From Azomonas agilis (GTDB lineage Bacteria; Pseudomonadota; Gammaproteobacteria; Pseudomonadales; Pseudomonadaceae), in NCBI RefSeq assembly GCF_007830255.1, contig NZ_VLKG01000002.1:1-64000 (forward strand): a DNA stretch of 64,000 nucleotides. Direction: 5' to 3'. The notes under the pieces were generated by a model, which saw nothing but the letters and a program-made list of their open reading frames with translations, was not told the origin of the DNA and made no database searches. Within the stretch, counting starts at the first letter, position 1. Every line of letters begins with the position of its first letter. Of the stretch, positions 29,032 to 37,492 are shown one piece after another. The position numbers and the translations under genes are program-made.

Positions 29032-29960
29032 TTGTCTGCTTTTGACCTGCATCCCTACACCAAAGGCGCGAACAAAGAATTGGGGTTGCACTCTCAAACC
29101 TTACAAGAGATTGCCCGCGAATACGTCACACGCCGTAAGCAGTTTAATAAGTCCCGCCTGAACTGGCGCAAATCGGGCGGGGTTCGGCGTTCGCTGGGCT
29201 GGATACCCATCAATACCGGCGCGGCACGCTGGAAGAATGGACAGCTTTACCACAATGGCCATTACTTCAACGTGTGGGACTCCTATGGCCTGAGCCAGTA
29301 TTCGTTTCGCTCCGGCAGCTTTAACGAGGATGCTCGTGGGCGCTGGTACTCAATGTAGTGGTTGAAGTAGAGGCTGTTGTTCCTGCGGGTCAGGACAAAA
29401 TTGGGATTGATCTGGGCTTAAAAGACACCGCCACCTGCTCTGATGGCACGAAACTGGAAGCAGGCCGTTTCTATCGTGACTTAGAGCCCAAACTGGCCAT
29501 TGCCCAACGCGCCAAAAATAAAAAGCGTGTGCAGGCAATACACGCTAAGATAGCCAACCGACGCAAAGATGCCCTGCACCAGTTCAGCCGACAGTTGGTC
29601 AATCGTGCCGGTGAACTCTATGTTGGTCATGTAAAACCTTCCTCACTCACTCAAACCAAGATGGCCAAATCCGTACTGGATGTGGGTTGGGGTATGTTGA
29701 AAACCATGCTGGAATACAAGTGCGCGGGCGCAGGCATTGTTTTTAAAGCAGTGAACGAGGCGTACACCACCCAAACCTGCTCGAATTGCGGCGCATTGCC
29801 CGATTCAAGGCCAAAAGGTATCGCAGGACTTGGAATAAGAGAATGGACATGCAGTGCCTGTGGTGTCAGGCACGACCGCGACATCAACGCGGCCCAAAAC
29901 ATTCTCGCGGTCGGGCATGGCCGTCCAGTGGTGGGAATCCCTGTCCTTTAGGCCGGGGAG
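28987..29960 (+). mobile_element. Decayed IS200/IS605-type element (TnpB only)
   Basis: The region contains one broken tnpB and no tnpA. Hairpins with the same TTTA loop flank it: CCCGTAC/GTGCGGG (28987-29004) and CCCTGTCC/GGCCGGGG (29939-29958), both followed by GGGGA-GGAT-like sequence, as at ends of IS605-type elements. The right hairpin overlaps the end of tnpB, where the guide-like omega RNA of TnpB elements usually ends. The exact boundaries are uncertain. Confidence 0.65.
29032..29951 (+). pseudogene. TnpB-family endonuclease, frameshifted and 5' truncated
   Basis: Two frames join into one TnpB (OrfB) protein: 29032-29358 carries LGLHSQTLQEIAREYVTRR through DARGRWY, and the frame from 29358 carries VVEVEAVVP onwards, IGIDLGLKDTATCSDG, the CSNCG and CSACG zinc ribbon and HDRDINAAQNIL. 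One base is missing near 29350 (TAC then TCAATGTA where TACCTCAATGTA would keep the frame). The family's N-terminal part before LSAFDL is also absent; a stop lies in frame at 29011. The catalytic Asp of IGIDLG and the DRDIN motif are still coded. The gene is very probably inactive. Confidence 0.85.
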
Positions 29961-30004
29961 GATGTCAAACAAAGGCTATTCCGTCGCAGAATGAGAGGAT
30001 CAGC

Positions 30005-31309
30005 GTGAAACCGGTCAAGGTAGGAATCTGTGGGTTAGGCACCGTGGGTGGCGGTACCTTCAATGTACTTAAACGCAATGCGGGCGAGATTGCCCGCCGT
30101 GCAGGGCGTGAGATTGAAGTGGCACAGATTGCCATGCGCTCACCCAATCCCAAGTGCGATATTGCCAATACGCCCGTGGCCCAAGACGTTTTCGAGCTGG
30201 TCAATAACCCGGAAATCGACGTAGTAGTTGAACTGATCGGCGGCTATACCTTGGCCCGTGACTTGGTACTCAAAGCCATTGAAAACGGCAAGCACGTGGT
30301 CACCGCTAATAAAGCGCTGATTGCCGTACACGGTGATGAGATTTTTGCCAAAGCTCGCGAGAAGGGCGTGATCGTGGCCTTTGAGGCGGCGGTAGCCGGT
30401 GGTATTCCGGTGATTAAAGCCATTCGTGAAGGTCTGGCGGGCAATCGTATCAATTGGGTGGCTGGCATCATCAACGGCACGGGCAACTTCATCCTCAGCG
30501 AGATGCGCGAAAAAGGCCGTGCTTTTGAGGACGTGCTCAAAGAAGCCCAAGCCCTAGGTTACGCCGAAGCCGATCCCACTTTTGACGTGGAAGGTATTGA
30601 TGCCGCCCACAAGCTGACCATTTTGGCTTCCATTGCCTTTGGCATCCCGCTGCAATTTGACAAAGCCTATACCGAAGGCATCACCAAGCTGACCAGTGCC
30701 GATGTAAATTACGCGGAAGCTCTGGGTTATCGCATTAAACATTTAGGCGTGGCGCGTCGGACTCAAGAAGGTGTTGAACTGCGCGTGCATCCGACTTTGA
30801 TTCCTGCGGAGCGCCTGATTGCCAACGTCAATGGTGTAATGAACGCGGTAATGGTGCACGGCGATGCCGTCGGTCCAACCCTGTTCTGCGGTGCCGGTGC
30901 CGGCATGGAGCCTACCGCTTCAGCCGCAGTGGCCGACTTGGTGGACATCGTGCGGGCCATGACTTCTGACCCGGAAAACCGCGTGCCTCACTTGGCCTTT
31001 CAGCCAGACTCCCTGTCCGCTCATCCGATTTTATCCATCAGCCAATGTGAGAGTGCCTACTACCTGCGTATTCAGGCTAAAGACCATCCGGGCGTATTAG
31101 CGCAAGTGGCCACGATTCTGTCGGAGCGCGGCATTAACATTGAATCCATCATGCAGAAAGAAGCCGAAGAGCAAGACGGCTTGGTGCCTTTAATTCTGCT
31201 GACCCACCGTGTGATTGAGCAAAAAATCAACGAAGCCATCCAAGCGATGGAAGCGCTGGAAGGCGTTGCAGGCTCCATCGTTCGCATCCGTGTCGAGCAG
31301 CTCAACTGA
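30005..31309 (+). CDS. hom: Homoserine dehydrogenase
   Basis: Hom reduces aspartate semialdehyde to homoserine, on the path to threonine and methionine. The 434-residue enzyme has the NAD(P) motif GICGLGTVGGGTFNVLKRN, the catalytic region GTGNFILSEM, and a C-terminal ACT domain (YYLRIQAKDHPGVLAQVATI) for feedback control. The start is GTG 30005 with GAGAGG upstream; the frame continues upstream through the TnpB remnant, which I reject. Upstream control may have been altered by the element, which ends about 45 bp before the gene. Confidence 0.97.
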   Translation: MKPVKVGICGLGTVGGGTFNVLKRNAGEIARRAGREIEVAQIAMRSPNPKCDIANTPVAQDVFELVNNPEIDVVVELIGGYTLARDLVLKAIENGKHVVTANKALIAVHGDEIFAKAREKGVIVAFEAAVAGGIPVIKAIREGLAGNRINWVAGIINGTGNFILSEMREKGRAFEDVLKEAQALGYAEADPTFDVEGIDAAHKLTILASIAFGIPLQFDKAYTEGITKLTSADVNYAEALGYRIKHLGVARRTQEGVELRVHPTLIPAERLIANVNGVMNAVMVHGDAVGPTLFCGAGAGMEPTASAAVADLVDIVRAMTSDPENRVPHLAFQPDSLSAHPILSISQCESAYYLRIQAKDHPGVLAQVATILSERGINIESIMQKEAEEQDGLVPLILLTHRVIEQKINEAIQAMEALEGVAGSIVRIRVEQLN

Positions 31310-31312
31310 GGC

Positions 31313-31376
31313 TGAAAGCTAGAGGCTGAGCGCAATAGGTAGCTTTGCGTCCGGCCTTAAGCCTCCAGCGCTTTCA
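31313..31376. other. Nested stem-loop between hom and thrC
   Basis: TGAAAGC pairs with GCTTTCA, GAGGCT with AGCCTC, and CGCAA with TTGCG, nested in the 91-bp gap. No U-tract follows. It may set the relative expression of hom and thrC or be a palindromic intergenic element. Confidence 0.5.
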
Positions 31377-31400
31377 TCGGCTTAATTAAAGGTTTGATCT

Positions 31401-32810
31401 ATGCGTTATATCAGTACCCGTGGCCAAGCACCGGCCCTGAATTTTGAAGATGTGCTGTTGGCCGGTTTGGCTTCCGATGGCGGCCTCTATGTGCCGGAAA
31501 ACTTGCCGCGCTTTACGGTAGAGGAAATCGCTTCTTGGGCGGGATTGCCGTACCACGAGTTGGCCTTCCGCGTGATGCATCCCTTTGTGGCGGGTAGCAT
31601 TCCCGATGCCGATTTTAAAAAGATTCTGGAAGCGACCTACGCCAACTTCGCCCACAGTTCGGTTGCACCACTGCGGCAACTGAACGGCAACGAGTGGGTG
31701 TTGGAGCTGTTCCACGGCCCGACCTTGGCGTTTAAAGACTTTGCCCTGCAACTCTTAGGTCGTTTGTTGGACTATGTGCTGGCCAAACGTGGTGAGCGCG
31801 TGGTGATCATGGGCGCGACTTCTGGGGATACCGGATCAGCGGCCATTGAGGGCTGTAAAGCCTGCGAAAATGTGGATATCTTCATCATGCACCCGCACAA
31901 CCGTGTGTCGGAAGTGCAGCGTCGGCAGATGACCACCATTCTGGGCGACAACATCCACAACATCGCCATTGAAGGGAATTTCGACGATTGCCAAGAGATG
32001 GTGAAGGCCAGCTTTGCCGATCAAGGATTCCTAAAAGGCATCCGTTTGGTGGCGGTGAACTCGATCAACTGGGCGCGGATCATGGCCCAGATCGTGTACT
32101 ACTTCCACGCGGCGCTGCAATTGGGCGGCCCAGCGCGCTCCATCGCCTTCTCCGTGCCTACCGGTAACTTTGGCGACATTTTTGCCGGTTACTTGGCGCG
32201 CAATATGGGCCTGCCGGTCAGCCAGCTGATTGTGGCGACCAACCGCAACGACATTCTGCATCGCTTTATGTCCGGTAATCGCTACGACAAGGACACGCTG
32301 CATCCATCGCTGTCGCCGTCGATGGACATCATGGTGTCCTCCAACTTTGAGCGCCTGCTGTTTGACTTGCACGGTCGCAACGGCGCGGCAGTCGCAGCTT
32401 TGTTGGATAGCTTTAAAGCCACCGGCAAGCTGTCGGTAGAAGAAGATCGTTGGACAGAAGCCCGTCGTCTGTTCGATTCGCTGGCGGTCAGCGATGAGCA
32501 AACCTGCGAAACCATTGCTGAGGTGTTCAAAACCACCGGCGAAATCCTCGATCCGCATACCGCTATTGGTGTACGTGCGGCACGGGAATGTCGTCGCAGT
32601 CTGGATATCCCAATGGTTATTCTAGGCACTGCGCATCCGGTGAAATTCCCTGAGGCGGTGGAGAAGGCCGAAGTTAAGGCAACCCTGAATCTGCCCGCAC
32701 ATTTGGCCGATCTGTTCCAGCGCCCTGAGCGTTGCACCGTATTGGCTAATGATCTGAAGGCGGTGCAAGCCTTTGTCAGTCAGCACGGTAATCGGGGTAA
32801 GCCGCTGTAA
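31401..32810 (+). CDS. thrC: Threonine synthase
   Basis: ThrC converts O-phosphohomoserine to threonine using PLP. The 469-residue protein is the long proteobacterial type. It has the start MRYISTRGQAPALNFEDVLL, the PLP lysine in PTLAFKDFALQLLG, and the SGDTGSAAIEG and PTGNFGDIFAGYLA phosphate-binding loops. It follows hom as in Pseudomonas. Confidence 0.97.
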   Translation: MRYISTRGQAPALNFEDVLLAGLASDGGLYVPENLPRFTVEEIASWAGLPYHELAFRVMHPFVAGSIPDADFKKILEATYANFAHSSVAPLRQLNGNEWVLELFHGPTLAFKDFALQLLGRLLDYVLAKRGERVVIMGATSGDTGSAAIEGCKACENVDIFIMHPHNRVSEVQRRQMTTILGDNIHNIAIEGNFDDCQEMVKASFADQGFLKGIRLVAVNSINWARIMAQIVYYFHAALQLGGPARSIAFSVPTGNFGDIFAGYLARNMGLPVSQLIVATNRNDILHRFMSGNRYDKDTLHPSLSPSMDIMVSSNFERLLFDLHGRNGAAVAALLDSFKATGKLSVEEDRWTEARRLFDSLAVSDEQTCETIAEVFKTTGEILDPHTAIGVRAARECRRSLDIPMVILGTAHPVKFPEAVEKAEVKATLNLPAHLADLFQRPERCTVLANDLKAVQAFVSQHGNRGKPL

Positions 32811-32867
32811 GTGGAGCGACAAAGTATTGCTGCAACCCGAACCTGCTTCTTTAAGCAGGTTCAGGGG

Positions 32868-33542
32868 TTAGGAAGATTGTGAGGCAGCTTGAAGGCGAAT
32901 CAAGCTGTCTTGTGCGTGCTGACGCAAAAGCGCTTTGGACGCTGCAATATCCCGTGCGGCGATGGTTTCAAAGATGGTTTGGTGTTCTTGTAAAGATAGG
33001 GCGATGGTTTCAGGATTGTGCCGAAAGGTATAGCTTCTAAACAGCTTAAGCTGCACAACCAAACGCCGGTACGTGTCGTAAAGACTTGGGTTAGCGGTGT
33101 ATTTAGCCAGCAGATCATGGAAGAGAAAGTTCAGCTCCGTGTAACAAGGAATGTCCTGCCGTGTCACCGTCAGCCTCATTTGCTCCACTACCTGTTGCAG
33201 GGATGCGTGAGTTTCTGGCGTTAACCTATGTGCCACTAATTCGCCAATTAGGGCCTCCAGCGGAATCCGTACCTGATAAATCTGCATGGCCTGTTCAAGG
33301 TCTAGTTGCCGAACACGAACGCCGCAGTTTTTTTCAAACTCCACTAAACCGCGCTCTTCCAGCATGCGGAAGGCTTCGCGCACGGGCCCCCGCGAAATGC
33401 CCAGATCGGTCGCGATACTGGCTTCACGCAGAGGTGTACCAGGAAGTAGCTGTCCCGCTGCAATTCGGCGCTCCAACTCCTCATGCACCAGGTTGGTTAG
33501 AGACTGTGTACGCAGCAATTTGATGGTTTCTGGAGCATTCAT
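32868..33542 (-). CDS. GntR family regulator (FCD type)
   Basis: A 224-residue transcription regulator. The N-terminal winged helix (about 10-75) has LREASIATDLGISRGPVREA and FRMLEERGLVE; the C-terminal FCD domain (about 85-215) is helical with metal and ligand His residues (FHDLL, RHNPE, LQEHQTIF). It is divergent from the phosphonate operon and probably controls it, responding to phosphonoacetate or a product; this is inferred. Of two ATGs, 33542 has AGGGA at suitable spacing; 33548 adds two residues. Confidence 0.9.
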   Translation of the reverse strand: MNAPETIKLLRTQSLTNLVHEELERRIAAGQLLPGTPLREASIATDLGISRGPVREAFRMLEERGLVEFEKNCGVRVRQLDLEQAMQIYQVRIPLEALIGELVAHRLTPETHASLQQVVEQMRLTVTRQDIPCYTELNFLFHDLLAKYTANPSLYDTYRRLVVQLKLFRSYTFRHNPETIALSLQEHQTIFETIAARDIAASKALLRQHAQDSLIRLQAASQSS

Positions 33543-33599
33543 AGGCATCCCTAGCGTTAGAGCGATGGCCGAGCAATTGTAGCTGATTCGATCTCGCTA

Positions 33600-33629
33600 T
33601 TGTAAATTGTCAACAATATGCAATATAAG
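33600..33629 (+). promoter_or_regulatory. Promoter of the phosphonate operon with GntR-type dyad
   Basis: TTGTAA (33600-33605) and TATAAG (33624-33629) are 18 bp apart. The spacer holds ATTGT-CA-ACAAT (33606-33617), a dyad of the GT-N-AC type bound by FadR/FCD-family GntR proteins. A repressor here would block the polymerase. The regulator gene next door is the obvious candidate. Confidence 0.5.
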
Positions 33630-33677
33630 CTTCTTAGCATGGAGCTGTACTGGTCTTATCTGAGGAGGTGATACAGC

Positions 33678-34559
33678 ATGCTACGTCAGCGAATAACCCA
33701 TGCCGTTTTGAGCGTTTTGTTATTAGTCAGCGCTGTGAGCGTTCAGGCGCAAAACATCAAACTGGCGGTGACAGATCTTGTGGGTCTTGAGGAATTACAG
33801 CGAGAGTTTGAGCCTTTCAAAAAAGAATTGGAGCGGGTTACTGGCCTTGGGATTGATTTTCTACCGGTTACGAACCGCACGGCGGCCTTGGAAGCCTTGC
33901 GTTTTAAAAAGGTGGATTTTTTGTTGGCGGGGCCAGCCGAGTATGTGGTGATGCAAAAGCGCGCCAATGCCAAGGTGGTGGTGGGGCTTTACCGTCCCAA
34001 TTATTACTCTTTGGTGGTGGTTAAGGCCGATAGCCCGATTTTTTTGATACAAGAACTTAAGGGCCAACGGATTGGTGTGGGCTCGGTGGGATCTACTTCG
34101 CGTCACCTAGGGCCTATTCAGCTGCTAGCGAGTGCTGGTTTGGAACCCTTGAAGGACACCCAGATCACGCACACTAATCTGCGTTTAGCTTGGGAAGGGT
34201 TGAAGAAGGGCGACCTTCAAGCAGTTGGTATGGGCCGATCTGACCTAGAAGGCTTTTTGGCCCAAGAACCCAAGGATCAGCAAAACGCCTACCGAGTTTT
34301 GGCTCGTAGTGGGGACTTACCTAACGATTTGCTGATGGTCGGTGAGCATGTACCGCAGCAGACCTTAGAGCAAATGCGTAAGGCCATTGTAGATCACTCA
34401 GCAAGCCTGATTGCCAGCATCGCTCAGGGCGGCGATTACGTTAAACGCTATCAAGGCATGCGCTTTTTGATGTCGATCGCTGACAAGGATTACAACCTCG
34501 TACGCACTATGTATCGCACAGCCGGTTATCCCGAATATTCAGAATTCATCGGTAACTGA
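33678..34559 (+). CDS. phnD: Phosphonate ABC transporter substrate-binding protein (PhnD-like)
   Basis: A 293-residue periplasmic protein of the phosphate/phosphonate-binding family. The signal peptide ends at SVQA-QN. The fold shows LAVTDLVGLEELQREFEPFK, VDFLLAGPAEYVVMQ, LKGQRIGVGSVGSTSRHLGP and GMGRSD, typical PhnD elements. The start has a near-perfect AGGAGGTGA 6 nt upstream, predicting strong translation. The ligand is probably phosphonoacetate, judged from the hydrolase in the same operon. Confidence 0.9.
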   Translation: MLRQRITHAVLSVLLLVSAVSVQAQNIKLAVTDLVGLEELQREFEPFKKELERVTGLGIDFLPVTNRTAALEALRFKKVDFLLAGPAEYVVMQKRANAKVVVGLYRPNYYSLVVVKADSPIFLIQELKGQRIGVGSVGSTSRHLGPIQLLASAGLEPLKDTQITHTNLRLAWEGLKKGDLQAVGMGRSDLEGFLAQEPKDQQNAYRVLARSGDLPNDLLMVGEHVPQQTLEQMRKAIVDHSASLIASIAQGGDYVKRYQGMRFLMSIADKDYNLVRTMYRTAGYPEYSEFIGN

Positions 34560-34560
34560 C

Positions 34561-35334
34561 ATGTCCGTATCCATCAATCATCCCGGTGAGGGTGTTGCGT
34601 TGCGGGTACATGGCCTTAGTAAGTGTTTTGCGGGTGCGACTCATCCAGTTTGGTCGGATGTTTCCTTTGATATTCCGCAGGGGCAGCGGGTAGCCATTAT
34701 TGGGGGAAACGGAGCCGGTAAAAGTACCTTATTGCGCTGCTGTATGCGCTTGATCGAGCCAGATACCGGAGAGGTGTACTTTGGTAACCACAACATCAGC
34801 GGGCTACGTGGTCAGGCTTTGTCGAGGGTGCGCTCTCGAGTTGGCTTTATCTTCCAAAAGCATAATTTGGTTAATCGTCTTTCCGTCCTGACCAACGTAT
34901 TGCACGGCGGCATGGCTTGGGCCAGAACTCCGCGTATGTGGTTTCAAGGGATAGCTGCCTGTGAGCATCGTGAGTATGCCTTGCATTGTTTGGAGCAGGT
35001 CAAGCTAGCGCATCTGTCCAAGCAATTGGCCGGTGAACTTTCTGGTGGGCAATCCCAACGCGTTGCTATTGCGCGGGCCTTGATGCAAAAGCCCGACATG
35101 ATATTCGCTGATGAGCCGGTGGCCAGCTTAGACCCGCAAGCCGGTGAGGATGTGATGCAAGTGTTCTCCAACCTAGCACACACCCAATCGCTAACCTTGG
35201 TATTTGTGACACATCACCTAGAACATGCAGTGCGATATGCGGATCGGGTATTGGGCCTTCAGAATTTCGGCCTCAGTCTTGATGCGGCCAGTCACAGCCT
35301 GAGCGCATCACAATTGCGGGGGATGTATGACTGA
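34561..35334 (+). CDS. phnC: Phosphonate ABC transporter ATP-binding protein (PhnC-like)
   Basis: A 257-residue ABC ATPase with Walker A GGNGAGKSTLLRCC, the Q-loop IFQKHNLVNRLSV, signature LSGGQSQRVAIARAL, Walker B MIFADEPVASLDP and the switch His in VFVTHHLEHA. It starts 1 bp after phnD and overlaps phnE by 8 bp, so the three transporter genes are coupled. Confidence 0.92.
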   Translation: MSVSINHPGEGVALRVHGLSKCFAGATHPVWSDVSFDIPQGQRVAIIGGNGAGKSTLLRCCMRLIEPDTGEVYFGNHNISGLRGQALSRVRSRVGFIFQKHNLVNRLSVLTNVLHGGMAWARTPRMWFQGIAACEHREYALHCLEQVKLAHLSKQLAGELSGGQSQRVAIARALMQKPDMIFADEPVASLDPQAGEDVMQVFSNLAHTQSLTLVFVTHHLEHAVRYADRVLGLQNFGLSLDAASHSLSASQLRGMYD

Positions 35335-36136
35335 AAAATCTCCCGTCAATCTCCCAGCGCGTTTTGAACGGCCCAGCCCCGGTTCGCTACTGGCTTTTTT
35401 AGCCTTTGTCGCACTACTGGCTTGGTCGATTTCAGCGGCGGGCATCTCAGTGTCGGAGTTACTCACGGGCCTACCCAATATGGCCAAAATTGCTTCTGAG
35501 ATGATGCCGCCGGCAACGGATCGCCTCCAACCGATGATGTATTCGGTATGGGTTACCTTCCAAATGGCTCTGGTGGGCACCGTAATCGGTATTGGGATCA
35601 GCCTACCGCTGGCCGTGCTGATGTCTCGCAACTATACGCCCCATCAGGTCGTACGCGCGTTCATACGCAGTCTGGTCAGCTTTATCCGCACCATTCCTGA
35701 CTTAGCATGGGCTTTATTTTTCGTGGCTTCCGTTGGGTTGGGCCCTTTTGCTGGCACCCTGACTTTGGTAATGGACACCATTGGTTTTTGCGCGCGCTTC
35801 TTTGCAGAGTCTATTGAGGAAGTTGAAGAAGGCCCGCCCGAGGCTTTAGCAGCAATCGGTGCTTCTAAGCTCTCGGTAATTCTGTGCGCGATCTTACCCA
35901 TGAGTATGCCAAGCCTTATCAATACCGGCTTGTTTGCTCTGGAGAAAGCCGTGCGCTCATCCGTGGTTTTGGGATTGGTGGGCGCAGGGGGCATTGGGGC
36001 TGAACTGGCGACCTCAATGGAGCTTTTCCGCTTCGATCAGGCGGCCACCATCATTCTGATGATTTTTTTGCTGGTGCTAGGCGTGGAAAAAGTCTCCTCG
36101 CGGGCTCGTACCTCCTTGCTTAAAAAACGCCAATAA
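35327..36136 (+). CDS. phnE: Phosphonate ABC transporter permease (PhnE-like)
   Basis: A 269-residue inner membrane permease with about six helices. The family's N-terminal block MMPPATDRLQPMMYSVWVT and the cytoplasmic coupling loop (SIEEVEEGPPEALAAIGASK) are present, and GLVGAGGIGAELATSMELF lies near the end. It forms the membrane part of the transporter with PhnC and PhnD. Confidence 0.9.
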   Translation: MTEKSPVNLPARFERPSPGSLLAFLAFVALLAWSISAAGISVSELLTGLPNMAKIASEMMPPATDRLQPMMYSVWVTFQMALVGTVIGIGISLPLAVLMSRNYTPHQVVRAFIRSLVSFIRTIPDLAWALFFVASVGLGPFAGTLTLVMDTIGFCARFFAESIEEVEEGPPEALAAIGASKLSVILCAILPMSMPSLINTGLFALEKAVRSSVVLGLVGAGGIGAELATSMELFRFDQAATIILMIFLLVLGVEKVSSRARTSLLKKRQ

Positions 36137-36171
36137 ACGGCTTTTCTTGCGTTGTTTACAAAGGAAATAAC

Positions 36172-37422
36172 ATGACTCGTTGCGTCAATATCAACGGCAA
36201 TTCGTATCAGTGGCCGAAGCGTCCAGTAGTGGTGGTCTGTATCGATGGTGGTGATCCTGAATACCTGAGCCAGTTTCTAGCGGAAGGTCTATTGCCCAAT
36301 ATTCAGCGTTTTATCTGTGAGGGATTTTCTACGCTAGCGATGGGCTCAATGCCATCCTTCACCTGCCCCAATAACATGTCCATTATTACGGGGACACCCA
36401 GTGCTCAACACGGTATTTCAGGAAATTTCTATTTAGATACGAAAACTTGGGAGCCGGTAGTGATGACCGGGCCGGAGTTGCTGCGCGGTGAAACCCTCTT
36501 GGCAGGTTTTGCCGCCGCCGGAGCCAAGGTGGTATCCATTACCGCCAAAGATAAGTTGCGCAAACAATTGGGCAAAGGTTTGGACGTTAGCCAAGGCCAT
36601 GTGTCCTTTTCATCGGAGTACGCTGATCGCTGTACCGTGCAGGAAAACGGCATTGAGGCAGTGCTGGAATTTGTCGGTATGGCCCAGCCGTCCATGTACT
36701 CGATGGAGCTGTCTTTATTCGTGCTGGAGGCCGGTATCAAGTTGCTCAGAGAGCGGCGGCCTGAGCTGATGTATCTCTCGTTGACCGACTTTGTGCAACA
36801 CAAGTGGAAGCCTCAGGATGCCGAAGCGCGTTATTTCTATCAGCAATTGGATGAAGCTTTTGGCCGTTTAGCTCAGGAAGATATTGTGCTGGGCCTTACG
36901 GCTGATCACGGTATGAGTGATAAAAGCGATGCCGCAGGTGAGCCTAACGTAATCTGGTTGCAGGATATTTTGGACGCTGAGTTTGGCGTGGGGGAAACCA
37001 CGGTTATCTGTCCAATCACGGATGCTTTTGTGGCGCATCACGGGGCTTTGGGTAGCTTTGTGCGTGTATGGAAAAAGGAGCAGGTCAGCGTATCGGCGCT
37101 TATTGAGCGTATTGCTGCCCTAGAAGGGGTTGATTTAGCCCTGACTAAAGCGGCAGCTTGTCGTCTGTTTGAGCTTCCAGAAGACCGAGAGGCGGATGTG
37201 GTCGTGGTTGCCCAGAAAAACGTAGTCATCGGTGGCTCAGTTCAGCGGCATGACCTGAGTGGACTCAAAGGCCATCGCTTACGCTCACATGGCGGTCTGA
37301 GTGAAGCCAAAGTGCCTTTTATTTTAAATCGCCCCTTAAACCCTGAATACAAACAGCAACTGGCCCATCGGGAGATTAAAAGCTACCACCTGTTTGAGTT
37401 TGCCCTAAATGGTGTCGTGTAA
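36172..37422 (+). CDS. phnA: Phosphonoacetate hydrolase
   Basis: PhnA splits the C-P bond of phosphonoacetate to acetate and phosphate, without needing phosphate starvation in known strains. The 416-residue protein is of the alkaline phosphatase superfamily, with two-zinc site residues in VVCIDGGDP, the threonine nucleophile region MPSFTCPNNMSIITGTP, LTDFVQHKW, TADHGMSD and RSHGGLSE. AAGGAAATAAC precedes the ATG. It lies 35 bp after phnE in the same operon, so uptake and cleavage are coded together. No aminoethylphosphonate genes (phnW/X/Y) are nearby. Confidence 0.93.
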   Translation: MTRCVNINGNSYQWPKRPVVVVCIDGGDPEYLSQFLAEGLLPNIQRFICEGFSTLAMGSMPSFTCPNNMSIITGTPSAQHGISGNFYLDTKTWEPVVMTGPELLRGETLLAGFAAAGAKVVSITAKDKLRKQLGKGLDVSQGHVSFSSEYADRCTVQENGIEAVLEFVGMAQPSMYSMELSLFVLEAGIKLLRERRPELMYLSLTDFVQHKWKPQDAEARYFYQQLDEAFGRLAQEDIVLGLTADHGMSDKSDAAGEPNVIWLQDILDAEFGVGETTVICPITDAFVAHHGALGSFVRVWKKEQVSVSALIERIAALEGVDLALTKAAACRLFELPEDREADVVVVAQKNVVIGGSVQRHDLSGLKGHRLRSHGGLSEAKVPFILNRPLNPEYKQQLAHREIKSYHLFEFALNGVV

Positions 37423-37444
37423 GTTTTAGGGATTTTTGGGTGAT

Positions 37445-37469
37445 AAAAAAGGCCCAATGACGGGCCTTT
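37445..37469 (-). terminator. Terminator of rnt (and probably phnA)
   Basis: AAAGGCCC and GGGCCTTT form an 8-bp stem with a 6-nt loop; on the minus strand a U-run follows (37450-37445). It lies between the convergent phnA and rnt stops and may serve both. Confidence 0.85.
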
Positions 37470-37492
37470 GAATGCTGAGGTTAAACTTAGGA

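Noticed and set aside
28883-29161. A 92-codon frame upstream of the TnpB remnant
   Set aside because: The product resembles nothing, and the frame spans the element boundary hairpin.
29786-30004. 5' extension of hom
   Set aside because: These codons overlap the TnpB zinc ribbon in another frame; GTG 30005 has a ribosome binding site and gives the conserved start.
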